In this document: positions 32,012 to 41,686 of the stretch, one piece after another | Layout: every line of letters starts with the position of its first letter | How positions within the stretch are numbered: position 1 is the stretch's first letter | DNA from: CAJKWP01 sp964554475 | Lineage (GTDB): Bacteria > Bacillota > Clostridia > Christensenellales > UBA1242 | Assembly: GCA_964554475.1 (NCBI GenBank) | Contig: CAZKOT010000004.1 | Span: forward strand, 1-47,633 | Reading direction: 5' to 3' | DNA length: 47,633 bases | The notes under the pieces: model-generated | Told to the model about the DNA's origin: nothing | Databases searched by the model: none | Seen by the model: only the letters and a program-made list of their open reading frames with translations | Position numbers and translations under genes: made by a program

Positions 32012-35000
32012 ATGGGAAATAAGAAAGTGTTTAAAAGAATAGCAATGTATTTACTTGTTTTAGTTAGTATTGCATTTATTATTGTCATTGCATATTTCTT
32101 TGGAAAAAGCGAAGTTGTTTATGCTTTAACCATAGAAGAAGGATCTACAAAATACTTGAATCTTAAAGATTCAATGTCACTTCCTTTATTGGCGGAAAAC
32201 GCTGATAGGGAAGAATTTCCAGAAGTGAAAACTTCAGATGAAAATGTTGTCGGCTATTCGTCTTCAACAAAAACACTAATTGCAAGAGCAGGTGGAAGAG
32301 CAACAATTACAATTACACCTGTAAACAAAAATTTTGGTCCATTTCAGTTTGATATTAGAGTTGGTGACGGGACAACCGAAAACCCTTATTTTGTTACTTC
32401 TGCAACAAGTCTTGCAAGCATTGGAACAGGGCTTCCTTTAGCTGAAGGAAGAGAGCCATGGAAAGTAACTGATAGTTTTGAATTAATTAATGATATAAAC
32501 TTAAATTCGCTTTACACGACTTCATCTTCATCATGGACACCAATTGAAAATTATAGCGGAAATTTTAATGGCGAAGGTTTTAAAATTTCAAATTTAAGAA
32601 TTTTGACGGGCGGAACAAATATAGGTTTTTTTGGCAGTGTTTTAAAAACGGGTAAAATTGAAAATATTATTTTTGAAAATGTTATTATAAATGTTCCCAT
32701 TGCTTCAAATATTGGAACAGTTGTAGGAGTTAATAATGGCCTTGTTGGTAGAATTTCTGTAAAAGGAACAATTAATTATATTGGTGAAGCAAATGTGGGA
32801 GGCATTGTTGGTCAAAATATTTTAGATGGCAATAGGCCTATACTTAATATGTGTGGATTTGAAGGAAATATTAATGCCGGCGGGACAATAGGTGGATTAG
32901 TTGGACATAACAAAGGTGGAATAATTTTTAATAGTTATGTAAAATTTGCAGATTTTTCTTTAGCAGATCCAGCAGAACCTTTTATTGATGAAAATGATAA
33001 TGATACTTTTGACCTTGGAGAAGAGTATACTGACGTTAATGAAAATGGCATGTATGACAAGGGGGAAGCCTATGTTGACGTAAATGAAAATGAAATATTT
33101 GATACTGGAGACACTTTTACAGACACAAATGGAAATAGTACTTATGATTCTGGTTTCTCATATATATTAGGAGGAATTGCAGGAATTAATGAAGGTATTT
33201 ATTATAATTTTCCTGATGAACATGATTATAGACAAGCAATAATAAAAAATACTTATGTTTTATATTCTGATTACATTAGCATTGCAGAAGACACGCATAT
33301 TAATTTTGGTTTGATTGTTGCTCATAATTTTGAAAGAATAGACATTTATTCTTTTTATGATAACGCCTATGTTTCTAATTATGCTTGCAAAGGTTCTTTA
33401 ATGACATCAGAAATCCCATTAATCTTCGAAACAAGGGAGGGTGATAACACTACTTACCTTCCAAACGATTTGTTATGGTCGGATTATGAAACTGAAACAC
33501 TAGCTTTCGAAGAGGAACAAGTTGCTTTAATAGTTTTTGAAAATATTTTAGAAATGGAAACATTTGAAGATTGGAATTTTGATTCAATTTGGGTTAGTGA
33601 TTATAATATACCTCCACAATTAAGCATAAGTGCCTCTTATGAAAATGTGGGTATTTTTGACCCGGGAGCAATTCTTTCTGATGCCGAAAGTGTTACTGCA
33701 TTACTTAAATTATTAAGTGAAAACACAAGTAATGTATTAAATCAAAATGAAGATCCCGACGATGATATAGTTATTAACACCACTTTTTATATTGAGGTTC
33801 CGGAAGGAATACCTAACAAAACAATTACGGTTGATTGCCGAAGTGTTAAGGGTCATTCATGGGAAGAAACGTGTGCAACTTCTTGTCCAAATCCTGCAGA
33901 ACATATTTGGACACCAATTTCTCATTTTTCAGGTTCATTAATTGTTAAGAAAGGAACAACATTAATTTTGGAAAATATAACAATTTTACCAACGCCAGGT
34001 GCAGGCTTTTTTAGAACACTCAATAAGATTTACACCNNNNNNNNNNAACAATTTCTCTCAGATTTTGTTAACAACAAACAGACAAAAGCAGCAATTGCGC
34101 TTAAAGAATCCTTGGATAAGAGCCTGAGTAAAAGTCAACCGCCAAAAGAACCTGTAAAAGATGCAAATATCCAAGTTGGAACAAACTCAACAATTCAAAA
34201 TATTCATTTTAAAAATGTTACAATTGGAACTGACACTGCAGGAGGAACAATTGCAGGAGCTATTGTTGGAAATTTACAAAACGGAGTAATTGAAGATTGT
34301 AAAGTTGAAAATGTCACAATTAAAAATTATATTGAAGCAGGTTTTATTGCTGGAACAATAGTAAGTTCAACTTCAAAAGTAATTAATTGCAATGTCAATG
34401 GTGAAACCACAAATAAAATTATTAACAAAATTCACGACGGAAGTATTTACTATGGTGGAATCGCAGGAACATTAACGAGTGGAGCAATCAAGGGAACTGG
34501 CGCATCATTTACTTTTGTTGAAAATGCGAAATTAGAATCAGAAATTGCAAACTCTTCTTCTTCGATAGAAAACATAACCTATCATTCTTTTGGAGGAATT
34601 GTTGGTTTAATGAATAGTGGTGAAATAACAAGAACTTACAGTCAAACAGACCTAAAGACAGTAGGTAATGTTGTTTATGCCGGAGGAATTGTCGGTTTAA
34701 TGGTGAGCGGAAGTATTTCTCTTTCTTTTGCTGCAAATTATAATGCTGATGTTCCTTATCAGGCTGATGGTGATATTATTACTTACGCGGGAGGAATTGC
34801 AGGAATAACAAGAGCAGGTTGCAGTATTACAAAAAGTTTTGTTGAGGGAGATGTTGGACCTGTTAACATAACGGCAAAATATGTTGGTGGATTGGTTGCA
34901 TCAAATTATGGAACAATCGAAGAATGTTACGCTTTAGGTACTTACAAAGGACAAGAACTAGGGGGATTGACTTATTACAATTATGGAACTGTAAGACATT

Positions 35001-35452
35001 GTTTTACAAGAGCAAATTTGCAAAGCGTTTCTACAAGCAATAAAGCAGTTGTTGCGGGATTAACAGCATATCTCCCCGAGGGTGGTCTAATACAATTTTG
35101 TTACACTGCTGCAATAGTTACAACAATAACTCCAGGTGGTAATGCAATAAAGTGGGCAGACACGTCTTCGTATTATTCTTACGATTGGTGGGATAAACTA
35201 TTTACTGGTAATGCTCTTAATAATTACGGAACATTAATTAATTGTATTTTAACAAATTATGAAGGATTAAATTATCAGGGAAGCAGTATTGGTTTAGACA
35301 ATACGCCCACAGTTATAAATTGTCAAGTTACAGAAATTGGAAATTCTTTTGATTTAGCGGGAATACCAACAAATTTAATTTGGGACATTTCAGCCGAATA
35401 CCCCTCTCTAATAAGATGTGTTGTTGCTCCTGCGGTTGAAGAAGAAGAGTAA
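32012..35452 (+). CDS. Large membrane-anchored GLUG-repeat surface protein (interrupted by an assembly gap)
   Basis: About 1146 aa as assembled, with ten Ns in the middle, so real length is unknown. One N-terminal hydrophobic helix (about 10-32) anchors or exports it. A Big-like domain (about 50-120, ending ARAGGRATITITP) is followed by GLUG-type repeats (FNGEGFKISNLRI, GGIVGQN, GGLVGHNKGG), an Asp/Asn/Gly calcium-type repeat block (about 325-382), a middle region, and after the gap many more GLUG units (GGIAGTLTSG, GGIVGLMNSG, GGIVGLMVSG, GGLVASNYG). The C-terminus is short and acidic with no sortase motif. GLUG proteins are adhesin- or protease-associated extracellular proteins. GGAGGA precedes the ATG. 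Confidence 0.85.
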   Translation: MGNKKVFKRIAMYLLVLVSIAFIIVIAYFFGKSEVVYALTIEEGSTKYLNLKDSMSLPLLAENADREEFPEVKTSDENVVGYSSSTKTLIARAGGRATITITPVNKNFGPFQFDIRVGDGTTENPYFVTSATSLASIGTGLPLAEGREPWKVTDSFELINDINLNSLYTTSSSSWTPIENYSGNFNGEGFKISNLRILTGGTNIGFFGSVLKTGKIENIIFENVIINVPIASNIGTVVGVNNGLVGRISVKGTINYIGEANVGGIVGQNILDGNRPILNMCGFEGNINAGGTIGGLVGHNKGGIIFNSYVKFADFSLADPAEPFIDENDNDTFDLGEEYTDVNENGMYDKGEAYVDVNENEIFDTGDTFTDTNGNSTYDSGFSYILGGIAGINEGIYYNFPDEHDYRQAIIKNTYVLYSDYISIAEDTHINFGLIVAHNFERIDIYSFYDNAYVSNYACKGSLMTSEIPLIFETREGDNTTYLPNDLLWSDYETETLAFEEEQVALIVFENILEMETFEDWNFDSIWVSDYNIPPQLSISASYENVGIFDPGAILSDAESVTALLKLLSENTSNVLNQNEDPDDDIVINTTFYIEVPEGIPNKTITVDCRSVKGHSWEETCATSCPNPAEHIWTPISHFSGSLIVKKGTTLILENITILPTPGAGFFRTLNKIYTXXXXQFLSDFVNNKQTKAAIALKESLDKSLSKSQPPKEPVKDANIQVGTNSTIQNIHFKNVTIGTDTAGGTIAGAIVGNLQNGVIEDCKVENVTIKNYIEAGFIAGTIVSSTSKVINCNVNGETTNKIINKIHDGSIYYGGIAGTLTSGAIKGTGASFTFVENAKLESEIANSSSSIENITYHSFGGIVGLMNSGEITRTYSQTDLKTVGNVVYAGGIVGLMVSGSISLSFAANYNADVPYQADGDIITYAGGIAGITRAGCSITKSFVEGDVGPVNITAKYVGGLVASNYGTIEECYALGTYKGQELGGLTYYNYGTVRHCFTRANLQSVSTSNKAVVAGLTAYLPEGGLIQFCYTAAIVTTITPGGNAIKWADTSSYYSYDWWDKLFTGNALNNYGTLINCILTNYEGLNYQGSSIGLDNTPTVINCQVTEIGNSFDLAGIPTNLIWDISAEYPSLIRCVVAPAVEEEE
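32980..33154 (+). repeat. Calcium-type DxNxNGxxDxG repeat block in the GLUG protein
   Basis: Four imperfect units of about 13-14 residues, such as DVNENGMYDKGEAY and DTNGNSTYDSG, follow one another. The Asp/Asn spacing is that of dockerin or EF-hand-like calcium loops. Confidence 0.75.
34037..34046. other. Assembly gap of ten Ns inside the GLUG gene
   Basis: Ten Ns happen to keep the frame. The repeats on both sides are the likely reason the assembly broke here. Confidence 0.95.
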
Positions 35453-35527
35453 TATTATTTTTAATTTACTATATAATTTTTAACTAGATTAGATATACAG
35501 TCGCTTCGCTCCTTTTTAATTAAAATA

Positions 35528-35560
35528 AAAAAATGCACCATTTATAATAGTGCATTTTTT
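35528..35560 (+). terminator. Terminator after the GLUG gene
   Basis: AAAAAATGCAC and GTGCATTTTTT pair around an AT loop; it can also serve spoVG from the other side. Confidence 0.8.
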
Positions 35561-35634
35561 ATGCATTGCTTTAAAGAAATTAACCCTCATATAGAGAAGT
35601 CTCATAAGAATACATTAAATTTTTAGCAAATACT

Positions 35635-35913
35635 CTACTCTTCCGTTGGAGGATTTGCAAGAACTTTTTCATATTCAGCTAAAATTGCATCGCGAATCAT
35701 TTCTCTTGTTGGAGTGTTAATTGGATGAACAATATCTTTATATTCTCCGTCTGGAGTTTTTCTAGACGGCATTGAAATAAAGATACCTTCAGTACCTTCA
35801 ATAATTTTGATGTCATGCACAACAAAGCAACCTTCAATTGTGATTGAAGCAACTGCTTTTAGTTTGCTGTCATCTTTCTTTACTAATCTAATTCTTATGT
35901 CTGAAATTTTCAC
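35635..35913 (-). CDS. spoVG: Septation/sporulation regulator SpoVG
   Basis: 92 aa. ISDIRIRLV, AVASITIEGCFVVHDIKII, MPSRKTPDGEYKDIVHPIN and TREMIRDAI match the Bacillus protein throughout. It is a nucleic-acid-binding regulator that affects asymmetric septation and capsule or virulence genes in Firmicutes. The frame extends 21 codons upstream, but GTG at 35913 preceded by AAGGATGG gives the usual N-terminus, so it is preferred. It is divergent from murC. With spoVM elsewhere in the window it supports sporulation, though SpoVG alone also occurs in non-sporulating species. Confidence 0.94.
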   Translation of the reverse strand: MKISDIRIRLVKKDDSKLKAVASITIEGCFVVHDIKIIEGTEGIFISMPSRKTPDGEYKDIVHPINTPTREMIRDAILAEYEKVLANPPTEE

Positions 35914-36092
35914 TGCGCTTACCATCCTTTTTGTGACAAAGTTTCTTTTGTGCAAGTATATTTTAACAATAATCAATTATTTTTGCAAATGATTTTATAT
36001 ATTGTTTTATAAAAAACAATAAATTTTGTAATTATTTTTTACAATAAACTAAAAACTTATCATTTAACAATAAAAAATCATATATATTGCAT

Positions 36093-37415
36093 ATGAAAAA
36101 AGAAGTTGTTTATCATTTTATTGGTATTGGGGGAGTTAGCATGAGCGCTCTTGCCCAGATTTTGTCTTCACAAGGCATTGTAGTTCAAGGTTCAGACTAT
36201 TCAAACAATGATTATGTAAAACGACTCCGCGAAAGTGGGATAAAGGTTTTTATTGGTCATAAAGCAGAAAACGTAAAAGGGGCAGAAATAGTTGTTTATA
36301 ATAGTGCAATTGCTGAAGATAATGAGGAGTTAGTTTTTGCAAGAGAAAATAATTTAAAAATTTTGTCAAGAGCAGAAATGCTTTTTGAAGTGAGTAATGA
36401 TCATGAAAAAATAATTGCTGTTAGTGGTGCACACGGAAAAACAACAACAACGGCAATGATTACTGAAGTTTTTTGTTGTGCAGGTCTTTTTCCTACTGCT
36501 CATTTGGGAGGAGTTTTAAAAAGTCAAAATAGTAATTTTGTTTTAGGTGAAAAAAAATATTTTATTACTGAAGCATGCGAATATAAAGACAACTTCTTAA
36601 AGTTAAATCCTACCATTTCTATAATACTAAATGTGGAACCCGAACATCTTGATTATTTTAAAACCTTTGAAAACGTTCAATCTTCGTTTGAAAAATTCGC
36701 ACAAAACAGTCAATTTTTGGTTTGTAATGATAAAGTCGAAATTGTCCATCCTTTGAAAATTTCTTTTGGAAACACTGGTTACCTTGCAAAAAATATTAAG
36801 CAAATTAAAAACGGCTGTTACAAATTTGATTGCTTTCTTCACAACAAAAAATTATTTAAAATTAAACTTAATATTGTTGGTAAGCATAATATTTTTAATG
36901 CTCTTGCTTGTATCGCTGTTTGTCGCCATTTTAATATAAGTGCAAAATGCATAAAAAAAACGCTTCGAAAATATAAAGGAGTGCTTCGAAGATATGAAGT
37001 GAAAAAAAACCGTCCTTTTATTGTTCATGATTATGCTCATCATCCATCCGAAATACGTTCTGTCATAAATGCAACAAGAAATTTTCGAAAAGGTCGTATT
37101 ATTGTTGCTTTTCAACCCCACACTTTTTCTCGAACAAAAACTTTAATGAATGAATTTAAAGTTGCATTTGACGGAGCAGATGAGATTTACATAATTAAAA
37201 CTTACAGTGCAAGAGAGAAAAAAATTCCAGGAGGAACGGCAAGAGATTTATTTTTTAATTTACAAGACAATTACTTTAACATTGAATATTTTGCCTCTTT
37301 TAATGCTTGTTATAATCATATTTGTGACACTTTGAAAAACAATGATACTTTACTAATTTTGGGAGCGGGAGATATTGACAAATTAGCAGAAAAATTTGAT
37401 AAAAAAAAGCGTTAA
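36093..37415 (+). CDS. murC: UDP-N-acetylmuramate-L-alanine ligase
   Basis: 440 aa. It adds L-Ala to UDP-MurNAc. The N-terminal UDP-binding loop is FIGIGGVSMSALA; the ATP-binding P-loop is SGAHGKTTTTAMI; the central domain has NVEPEHLDYF and VHDYAHHPSEI, all family hallmarks; the C-terminal domain ends LGAGDIDKLAE. The frame could begin at TTG 36087; ATG 36093 is preferred. Neither has a ribosome binding site; TATATA lies six bases before the ATG. A membrane-protein gene begins two bases after its stop. Confidence 0.95.
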   Translation: MKKEVVYHFIGIGGVSMSALAQILSSQGIVVQGSDYSNNDYVKRLRESGIKVFIGHKAENVKGAEIVVYNSAIAEDNEELVFARENNLKILSRAEMLFEVSNDHEKIIAVSGAHGKTTTTAMITEVFCCAGLFPTAHLGGVLKSQNSNFVLGEKKYFITEACEYKDNFLKLNPTISIILNVEPEHLDYFKTFENVQSSFEKFAQNSQFLVCNDKVEIVHPLKISFGNTGYLAKNIKQIKNGCYKFDCFLHNKKLFKIKLNIVGKHNIFNALACIAVCRHFNISAKCIKKTLRKYKGVLRRYEVKKNRPFIVHDYAHHPSEIRSVINATRNFRKGRIIVAFQPHTFSRTKTLMNEFKVAFDGADEIYIIKTYSAREKKIPGGTARDLFFNLQDNYFNIEYFASFNACYNHICDTLKNNDTLLILGAGDIDKLAEKFDKKKR

Positions 37416-37417
37416 TT

Positions 37418-38014
37418 TTGCTTTTGAATAATTCTAATTTTTTTCACAACACTAAAATTGTGAAAAATATTCTTTTATATTTTAGTGCTTTCGTTCCGCT
37501 TTACATTTTAATTGTTGTAAAATTTGTTTTAGGCTTTATTAGTGGAACGATTGAATTATATGCTTTGACCATATTTACCATTTCAATTTACTCATTAATG
37601 ATTATTATTGGAATTTTTGGACTTCTTCTTTCAACAATTTGGCAAAAAGAACAAATAGAAAAAATTACAATAAAAACTGAAAAAAACATTACAGATCAAC
37701 ATTTTTTAGGTTATTTCGCACTTTTTGTGCTTTTTGCACTTGGATTTCAATTAACCAGGTTAAGTATGGTTATTGACAGTTTTTTAGTGATCATTTTTAT
37801 TGGCATTGTTTATGTGAACAACCAAATGTTTTACATTAATCCTTTTTTAAATCTTTTAGGTTATAATTTTTATGAAATAACCTATAAAAAAGAAGCTGAT
37901 GAAAAAATTTACAGTGCCAAAATGTTTTACAAAGGAAAATTAGACCTTCAAAAAAAGAAAACTTTCAATGCAAAAACTAAAAATGTGAATTTTGTTTTTA
38001 TTAACAAAAAATAA
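37418..38014 (+). CDS. Four-helix membrane protein, unknown
   Basis: 198 aa from a TTG two bases after the murC stop (a second TTG follows two codons later). Four hydrophobic helices are visible (about 17-40, 46-72, 94-112 and 116-135). The last is followed by YINPFLNLLGYNFYEI, then a basic Lys-rich cytoplasmic tail. No ribosome binding site is visible, so translation is probably coupled to murC. I do not recognise the family with certainty; the four-helix plan and the NPxLxLxGYxxYE segment remind me of KwaA-type membrane proteins, but no KwaB partner is near. Confidence 0.7.
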   Translation: MLLNNSNFFHNTKIVKNILLYFSAFVPLYILIVVKFVLGFISGTIELYALTIFTISIYSLMIIIGIFGLLLSTIWQKEQIEKITIKTEKNITDQHFLGYFALFVLFALGFQLTRLSMVIDSFLVIIFIGIVYVNNQMFYINPFLNLLGYNFYEITYKKEADEKIYSAKMFYKGKLDLQKKKTFNAKTKNVNFVFINKK

Positions 38015-38090
38015 ACACATCAAAAAGTTATTCAAAATGCTGTTTATTTTCAAAAATATAAGGTTACTTTTACTTAAACTAACCTGCATC

Positions 38091-38118
38091 TTGACAAATT
38101 TTAATAATGATATAAAAT
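38091..38118 (+). promoter_or_regulatory. Promoter for the HD-domain gene
   Basis: TTGACA (38091-38096), 16-base spacer, TAAAAT (38113-38118). Confidence 0.65.
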
Positions 38119-38163
38119 TAAAGAGAAAGTAAAACGAATTTACTAATGTAAAAGTGATTTGAA

Positions 38164-38937
38164 ATGTCAGAAAATCAAAAAGAATTATTTGAAAAATTGT
38201 TTGTCGAGTTTAAAGAAAAATCCGATATTTTTTTAGATTCCGAAGAAGAAGATTATTTTAAAACAAGAGATGAATATTTTCAAAAAGCCGAAGAATTTTA
38301 TGCTTCTTATATAAATTTAAAATATGGACCATTAGCACTAAACCTTAATTTAGATGCTCAAAGTCTTAAAGATGTAAAACGGTTTTCTACAGTCAATTCA
38401 ATTTTTCATGAAAGTGTGGCGGAACATGTTTTTGGCGTGATTTTTCTTGCTCAAACTTTAATGAAAACTTATTTGTTAAATCTTGATTTTGAAAAAGTTA
38501 TTTACATGTGTCTTTTACACGATTTTGGCGAAATAGGTTTAGAAAATGATTTTACCGTAGATGCTCAAGCAGACTTAAAAATAAAACAAATTAAAGAAAA
38601 ATATGAACAACAAATTATTGAGCAGTTAGATGAAAAACACAATCAATACAGCATAATTGAAACAATAAAGGAATACGAAGAGCAAAAAACTTCCGAAGCA
38701 AAATTTGTTAATGCGGTTGACAAATTAGAATCGGCAATACATATCATCAAGCAAAACTGCACAAAATCACTTGATATTGAAAATCATACTATTCCCCGTC
38801 TTAAAAAAGCAATTTCGAATTTTCCTCAATTACAACCAATGTATGAATCTGTAAAAGCAAAATTATTACAACTTTCAAAAAAAGAAAGAGCTTTTAAAAA
38901 AAATTGTACTTTAGACAAATATGTATTAAGCAAATAA
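38164..38937 (+). CDS. HD-domain hydrolase (YfbR/HDDC2-like)
   Basis: 257 aa. The HD domain starts HESVAEHVFGVIFLAQ (82-97, with His82 and His88), continues with LLHDFGEIGL (117-126; metal pair His119-Asp120) and ends with VNAVDKLESA, whose Asp completes the metal site. ESVAEH is typical of the 5'-deoxynucleotidase YfbR/HDDC2 group, which removes phosphate from dNMPs. The protein is longer than YfbR (about 200 aa), with an acidic helical N-terminal 75 residues. A weak AAAGTGAT site precedes the ATG. Substrate unproven; it could also act on another nucleotide. Confidence 0.82.
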   Translation: MSENQKELFEKLFVEFKEKSDIFLDSEEEDYFKTRDEYFQKAEEFYASYINLKYGPLALNLNLDAQSLKDVKRFSTVNSIFHESVAEHVFGVIFLAQTLMKTYLLNLDFEKVIYMCLLHDFGEIGLENDFTVDAQADLKIKQIKEKYEQQIIEQLDEKHNQYSIIETIKEYEEQKTSEAKFVNAVDKLESAIHIIKQNCTKSLDIENHTIPRLKKAISNFPQLQPMYESVKAKLLQLSKKERAFKKNCTLDKYVLSK

Positions 38938-38989
38938 TTTACTCGAGGCAACGAAGCATTTTCTTTTTATACTTTTCAACAATGTTGAG

Positions 38990-41686
38990 TTAGCCTCGTC
39001 TTGATGAGAATAACGCCTTAATATAATCATTTGCCACAATTTGCACCATTGTTCTACTCATAGGACCAGAAATAAAGAATGCTTGACCAACACCAGCTGT
39101 AACAATTGAGTTTTGTTCTTCCTCATTAATTTCTCCCGATTTTCTATAAAGTTCAATCAGGTCGTTCATATCATTTGGAGAAAGTGCAAAAATCATTGAA
39201 TATTGTGAAGCATTAATAACCGCTGTTGATTGACGTTGAATTGATTCAGTTCCAACAAAGTCTTTAATGTTTTGTGTAATAACAATCTGCATTCCTGAAT
39301 ATTTTCTAATACGTTTTGCCATTTGCGCCATAAAGTCAAGGGCAATGGGGAAATTAGGATTAATAAAAACGTGCGCCTCGTCAACGGCAACGATAATTTT
39401 TCTATTCATTCCGAATTTTTCATTAAAATCTTTATTTTTAATGATTTCGTTGTCAAGATATTTAAAAACTAGTAACATTTGTGCACTTGCAATAACTTGG
39501 TTACGATTTGCCAGCAATGAACGAAAATTAAATGTAACAAAATTTTCTTTTGTTTCAATTGAAGTTGGTCCATTCCACAAGTTAGAGTTTCGTCCACCGG
39601 TTGAGAATTTTTGAATATAGGTTTGAACAGTAATATAATTTCTTCGATGATATTCATCTTTTTCGTTTTCAACTCTTTCGCCAACAAAGGCAAAAAGGTC
39701 GTCAAAAATAGGATAATCCTTGGGTTTTAATTTAGAAAAATCAGTTTTTGAAGAAATTCCTTTCTTTTTGTAAACTTGAACAATTGCTGAATTCAAAACC
39801 TCAAAAGCATCTGAAGAAATTCCCTCAAGAATAACTTTAAAAAATTGTTCCAAAAACTGAAGATGAACTGAAAGAGTATCTCCTTCTTCCGTTTTTAGAA
39901 GACTTTCTTCTTCACCTTCCTCTCTAATATCGTCTTTTAAAGTTGTCATAATATGGAAAGGATTAATAATTCCCATAGCTGAAGAGCCGACATCAATAAC
40001 TTTTCCGTGAAGGTTTAAAGAAAGAGGAGTGTACTCATCTTCGGGGTCAAGAATAAAGATTTTTGTGTTATCTGCAGCAAAATTACAAAGAAGAGTTTTT
40101 GTTGCATAACTTTTCCCCGAACCTGATTTTCCTATAATCATCATGTTTGAGTTTACTCTTTCTCTATCCCGCTTAAAAAAATCCACAAAAACTGGGAATT
40201 CATTGTAACCAATATAAATTCCATTATAATCTTGTAAAGCTCCCGAAATAAAGGGAAAAATTGCCGCCAAAGTTGAGGTTGGAATTCCTCGTTTTGTTTC
40301 TTTGACATTGTCGCGCATTGAAATATTTGCACTAATAAAAGCATCAACCTGACGTCCAAACATTTCTGAATATTTAAAACCCTCTTGTTTTAAAATTGCT
40401 CTAACTTCTTTTCTAGCGGGTTCTTCGCATGTTATAAAAGTGTTAACATCAAAAAGTTGCTGATTATTATTTTTAAGATTAATTAAAAGATCACGAAGAG
40501 TTTCAAGATGGGTTTCATTTTCAATTCTTTTACTGCTTTTTCCACTGTAAAAAACCTTCGTTTCCATTTCCATTATTGCCTTGTCAAGATTACGTTCTGC
40601 TTCCATTTTGGGAATTGGTTTAATCTTTGTTACAATTCTAACACGGTCTAAAAGAAAAAAGGGAGCACCCCATGCATTTGGAACCTGAAGAGGATAATCC
40701 GAAACAACAAACTGTCGGTAAGGTCTTTCATCAATGAGAACACGACTTGCTTTAAAGCGAATATGATTTGGAACTGCCCATTCCATATACTTGCCCATTG
40801 AAATTCCTTCAAGTTCACGTTCATCAAATTCTTTTCCAAAAAGTGCTTTAATAAAAACTGTAAGTTCTCTACCTAAAATTCTTTGAGTGTACATTGGAGT
40901 AACCGCATTTACAAGAGTGTTCATCATACCATTAATTGTGTTTTCAAGTGATTCACGGTCTTTATCATAAACAACCATGTAAAAATGGTCTTTGTAAATT
41001 TTATCCTGTCGGTTATATCCTTCCATTGCAGAAACACGTTCTTCAAAAATACCAGCACGCATATCAACTTCTGCAGGTGAAATTTCACCTTCGTATTGAA
41101 GTTCTAAAAGGTTATCATATTTACGGTCTTCATTGTAAATATAATTATCCAAAATCATTGCTTTGTTAAGTTTTATGATTGATGCGGTTTGTTCATTTGA
41201 AAGTCTGCGTAAAGCATTTGCAAAAGTTTCAATTAACATATTTTGCTTATATTCATTTAAAAGTCCAAATTCAATGGGCATTATCTCAAAAACCTGAGCA
41301 TAATAATTTTCAAAATCTATGAATCTATCTTTTTGTATTCCAACAAAAGGAATAATTTCTTCAATTGAAATCTGTCCTTTATCTTTTTTTGCATCTTTAT
41401 CTTTTGAAATTTTAGCAAATTTTTTTCTTTGAGCAATAAAGCGAAATATGTAACCTAAAGTTTCGTAAAGCCTTAAATTATCTGCAACTTTAAAATAAAG
41501 TGAAATGATTATTGTTACCCATGCAATTCCAAGCCAAATATTAAGATTCATTCCAAATCCGATTCCTTCAGATAAAAAAATTCCGATTGCACCAGCAACG
41601 CCAATAGCACCCAAAATAATATCACCCAGTGTGATGCCACGGATAAACTCCATTTTAACTTTTGTTCTTCTGGGAATAACACGCAT
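38990..41686 (-). CDS. VirB4/TraE-like ATPase with fused PrgI-like membrane segment, orphan
   Basis: 898 aa. Two membrane helices at the N-terminus (about 15-38 and 46-66) resemble the small PrgI protein that precedes VirB4 in Gram-positive conjugation systems, here in one chain with it. The VirB4 N-domain follows (about 90-480). The motor domain has Walker A IIGKSGSGKSYATKT (near 515-530), ILDPEDEYTPL, Walker B IIVAVDEAHVF (near 765-775) and ITQNIKDF. Such ATPases energise type IV secretion or conjugation. No relaxase, coupling protein, VirB6 or VirB8 is next to it; its neighbours are an HD hydrolase and a surface protein. GAGG supports ATG 41686. Confidence 0.85.
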   Translation of the reverse strand: MRVIPRRTKVKMEFIRGITLGDIILGAIGVAGAIGIFLSEGIGFGMNLNIWLGIAWVTIIISLYFKVADNLRLYETLGYIFRFIAQRKKFAKISKDKDAKKDKGQISIEEIIPFVGIQKDRFIDFENYYAQVFEIMPIEFGLLNEYKQNMLIETFANALRRLSNEQTASIIKLNKAMILDNYIYNEDRKYDNLLELQYEGEISPAEVDMRAGIFEERVSAMEGYNRQDKIYKDHFYMVVYDKDRESLENTINGMMNTLVNAVTPMYTQRILGRELTVFIKALFGKEFDERELEGISMGKYMEWAVPNHIRFKASRVLIDERPYRQFVVSDYPLQVPNAWGAPFFLLDRVRIVTKIKPIPKMEAERNLDKAIMEMETKVFYSGKSSKRIENETHLETLRDLLINLKNNNQQLFDVNTFITCEEPARKEVRAILKQEGFKYSEMFGRQVDAFISANISMRDNVKETKRGIPTSTLAAIFPFISGALQDYNGIYIGYNEFPVFVDFFKRDRERVNSNMMIIGKSGSGKSYATKTLLCNFAADNTKIFILDPEDEYTPLSLNLHGKVIDVGSSAMGIINPFHIMTTLKDDIREEGEEESLLKTEEGDTLSVHLQFLEQFFKVILEGISSDAFEVLNSAIVQVYKKKGISSKTDFSKLKPKDYPIFDDLFAFVGERVENEKDEYHRRNYITVQTYIQKFSTGGRNSNLWNGPTSIETKENFVTFNFRSLLANRNQVIASAQMLLVFKYLDNEIIKNKDFNEKFGMNRKIIVAVDEAHVFINPNFPIALDFMAQMAKRIRKYSGMQIVITQNIKDFVGTESIQRQSTAVINASQYSMIFALSPNDMNDLIELYRKSGEINEEEQNSIVTAGVGQAFFISGPMSRTMVQIVANDYIKALFSSRRG

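Noticed and set aside
35914..35976. Extended N-terminus for spoVG
   Set aside because: The GTG at 35913 with AAGGATGG upstream gives the standard SpoVG start; the extension has no family similarity.
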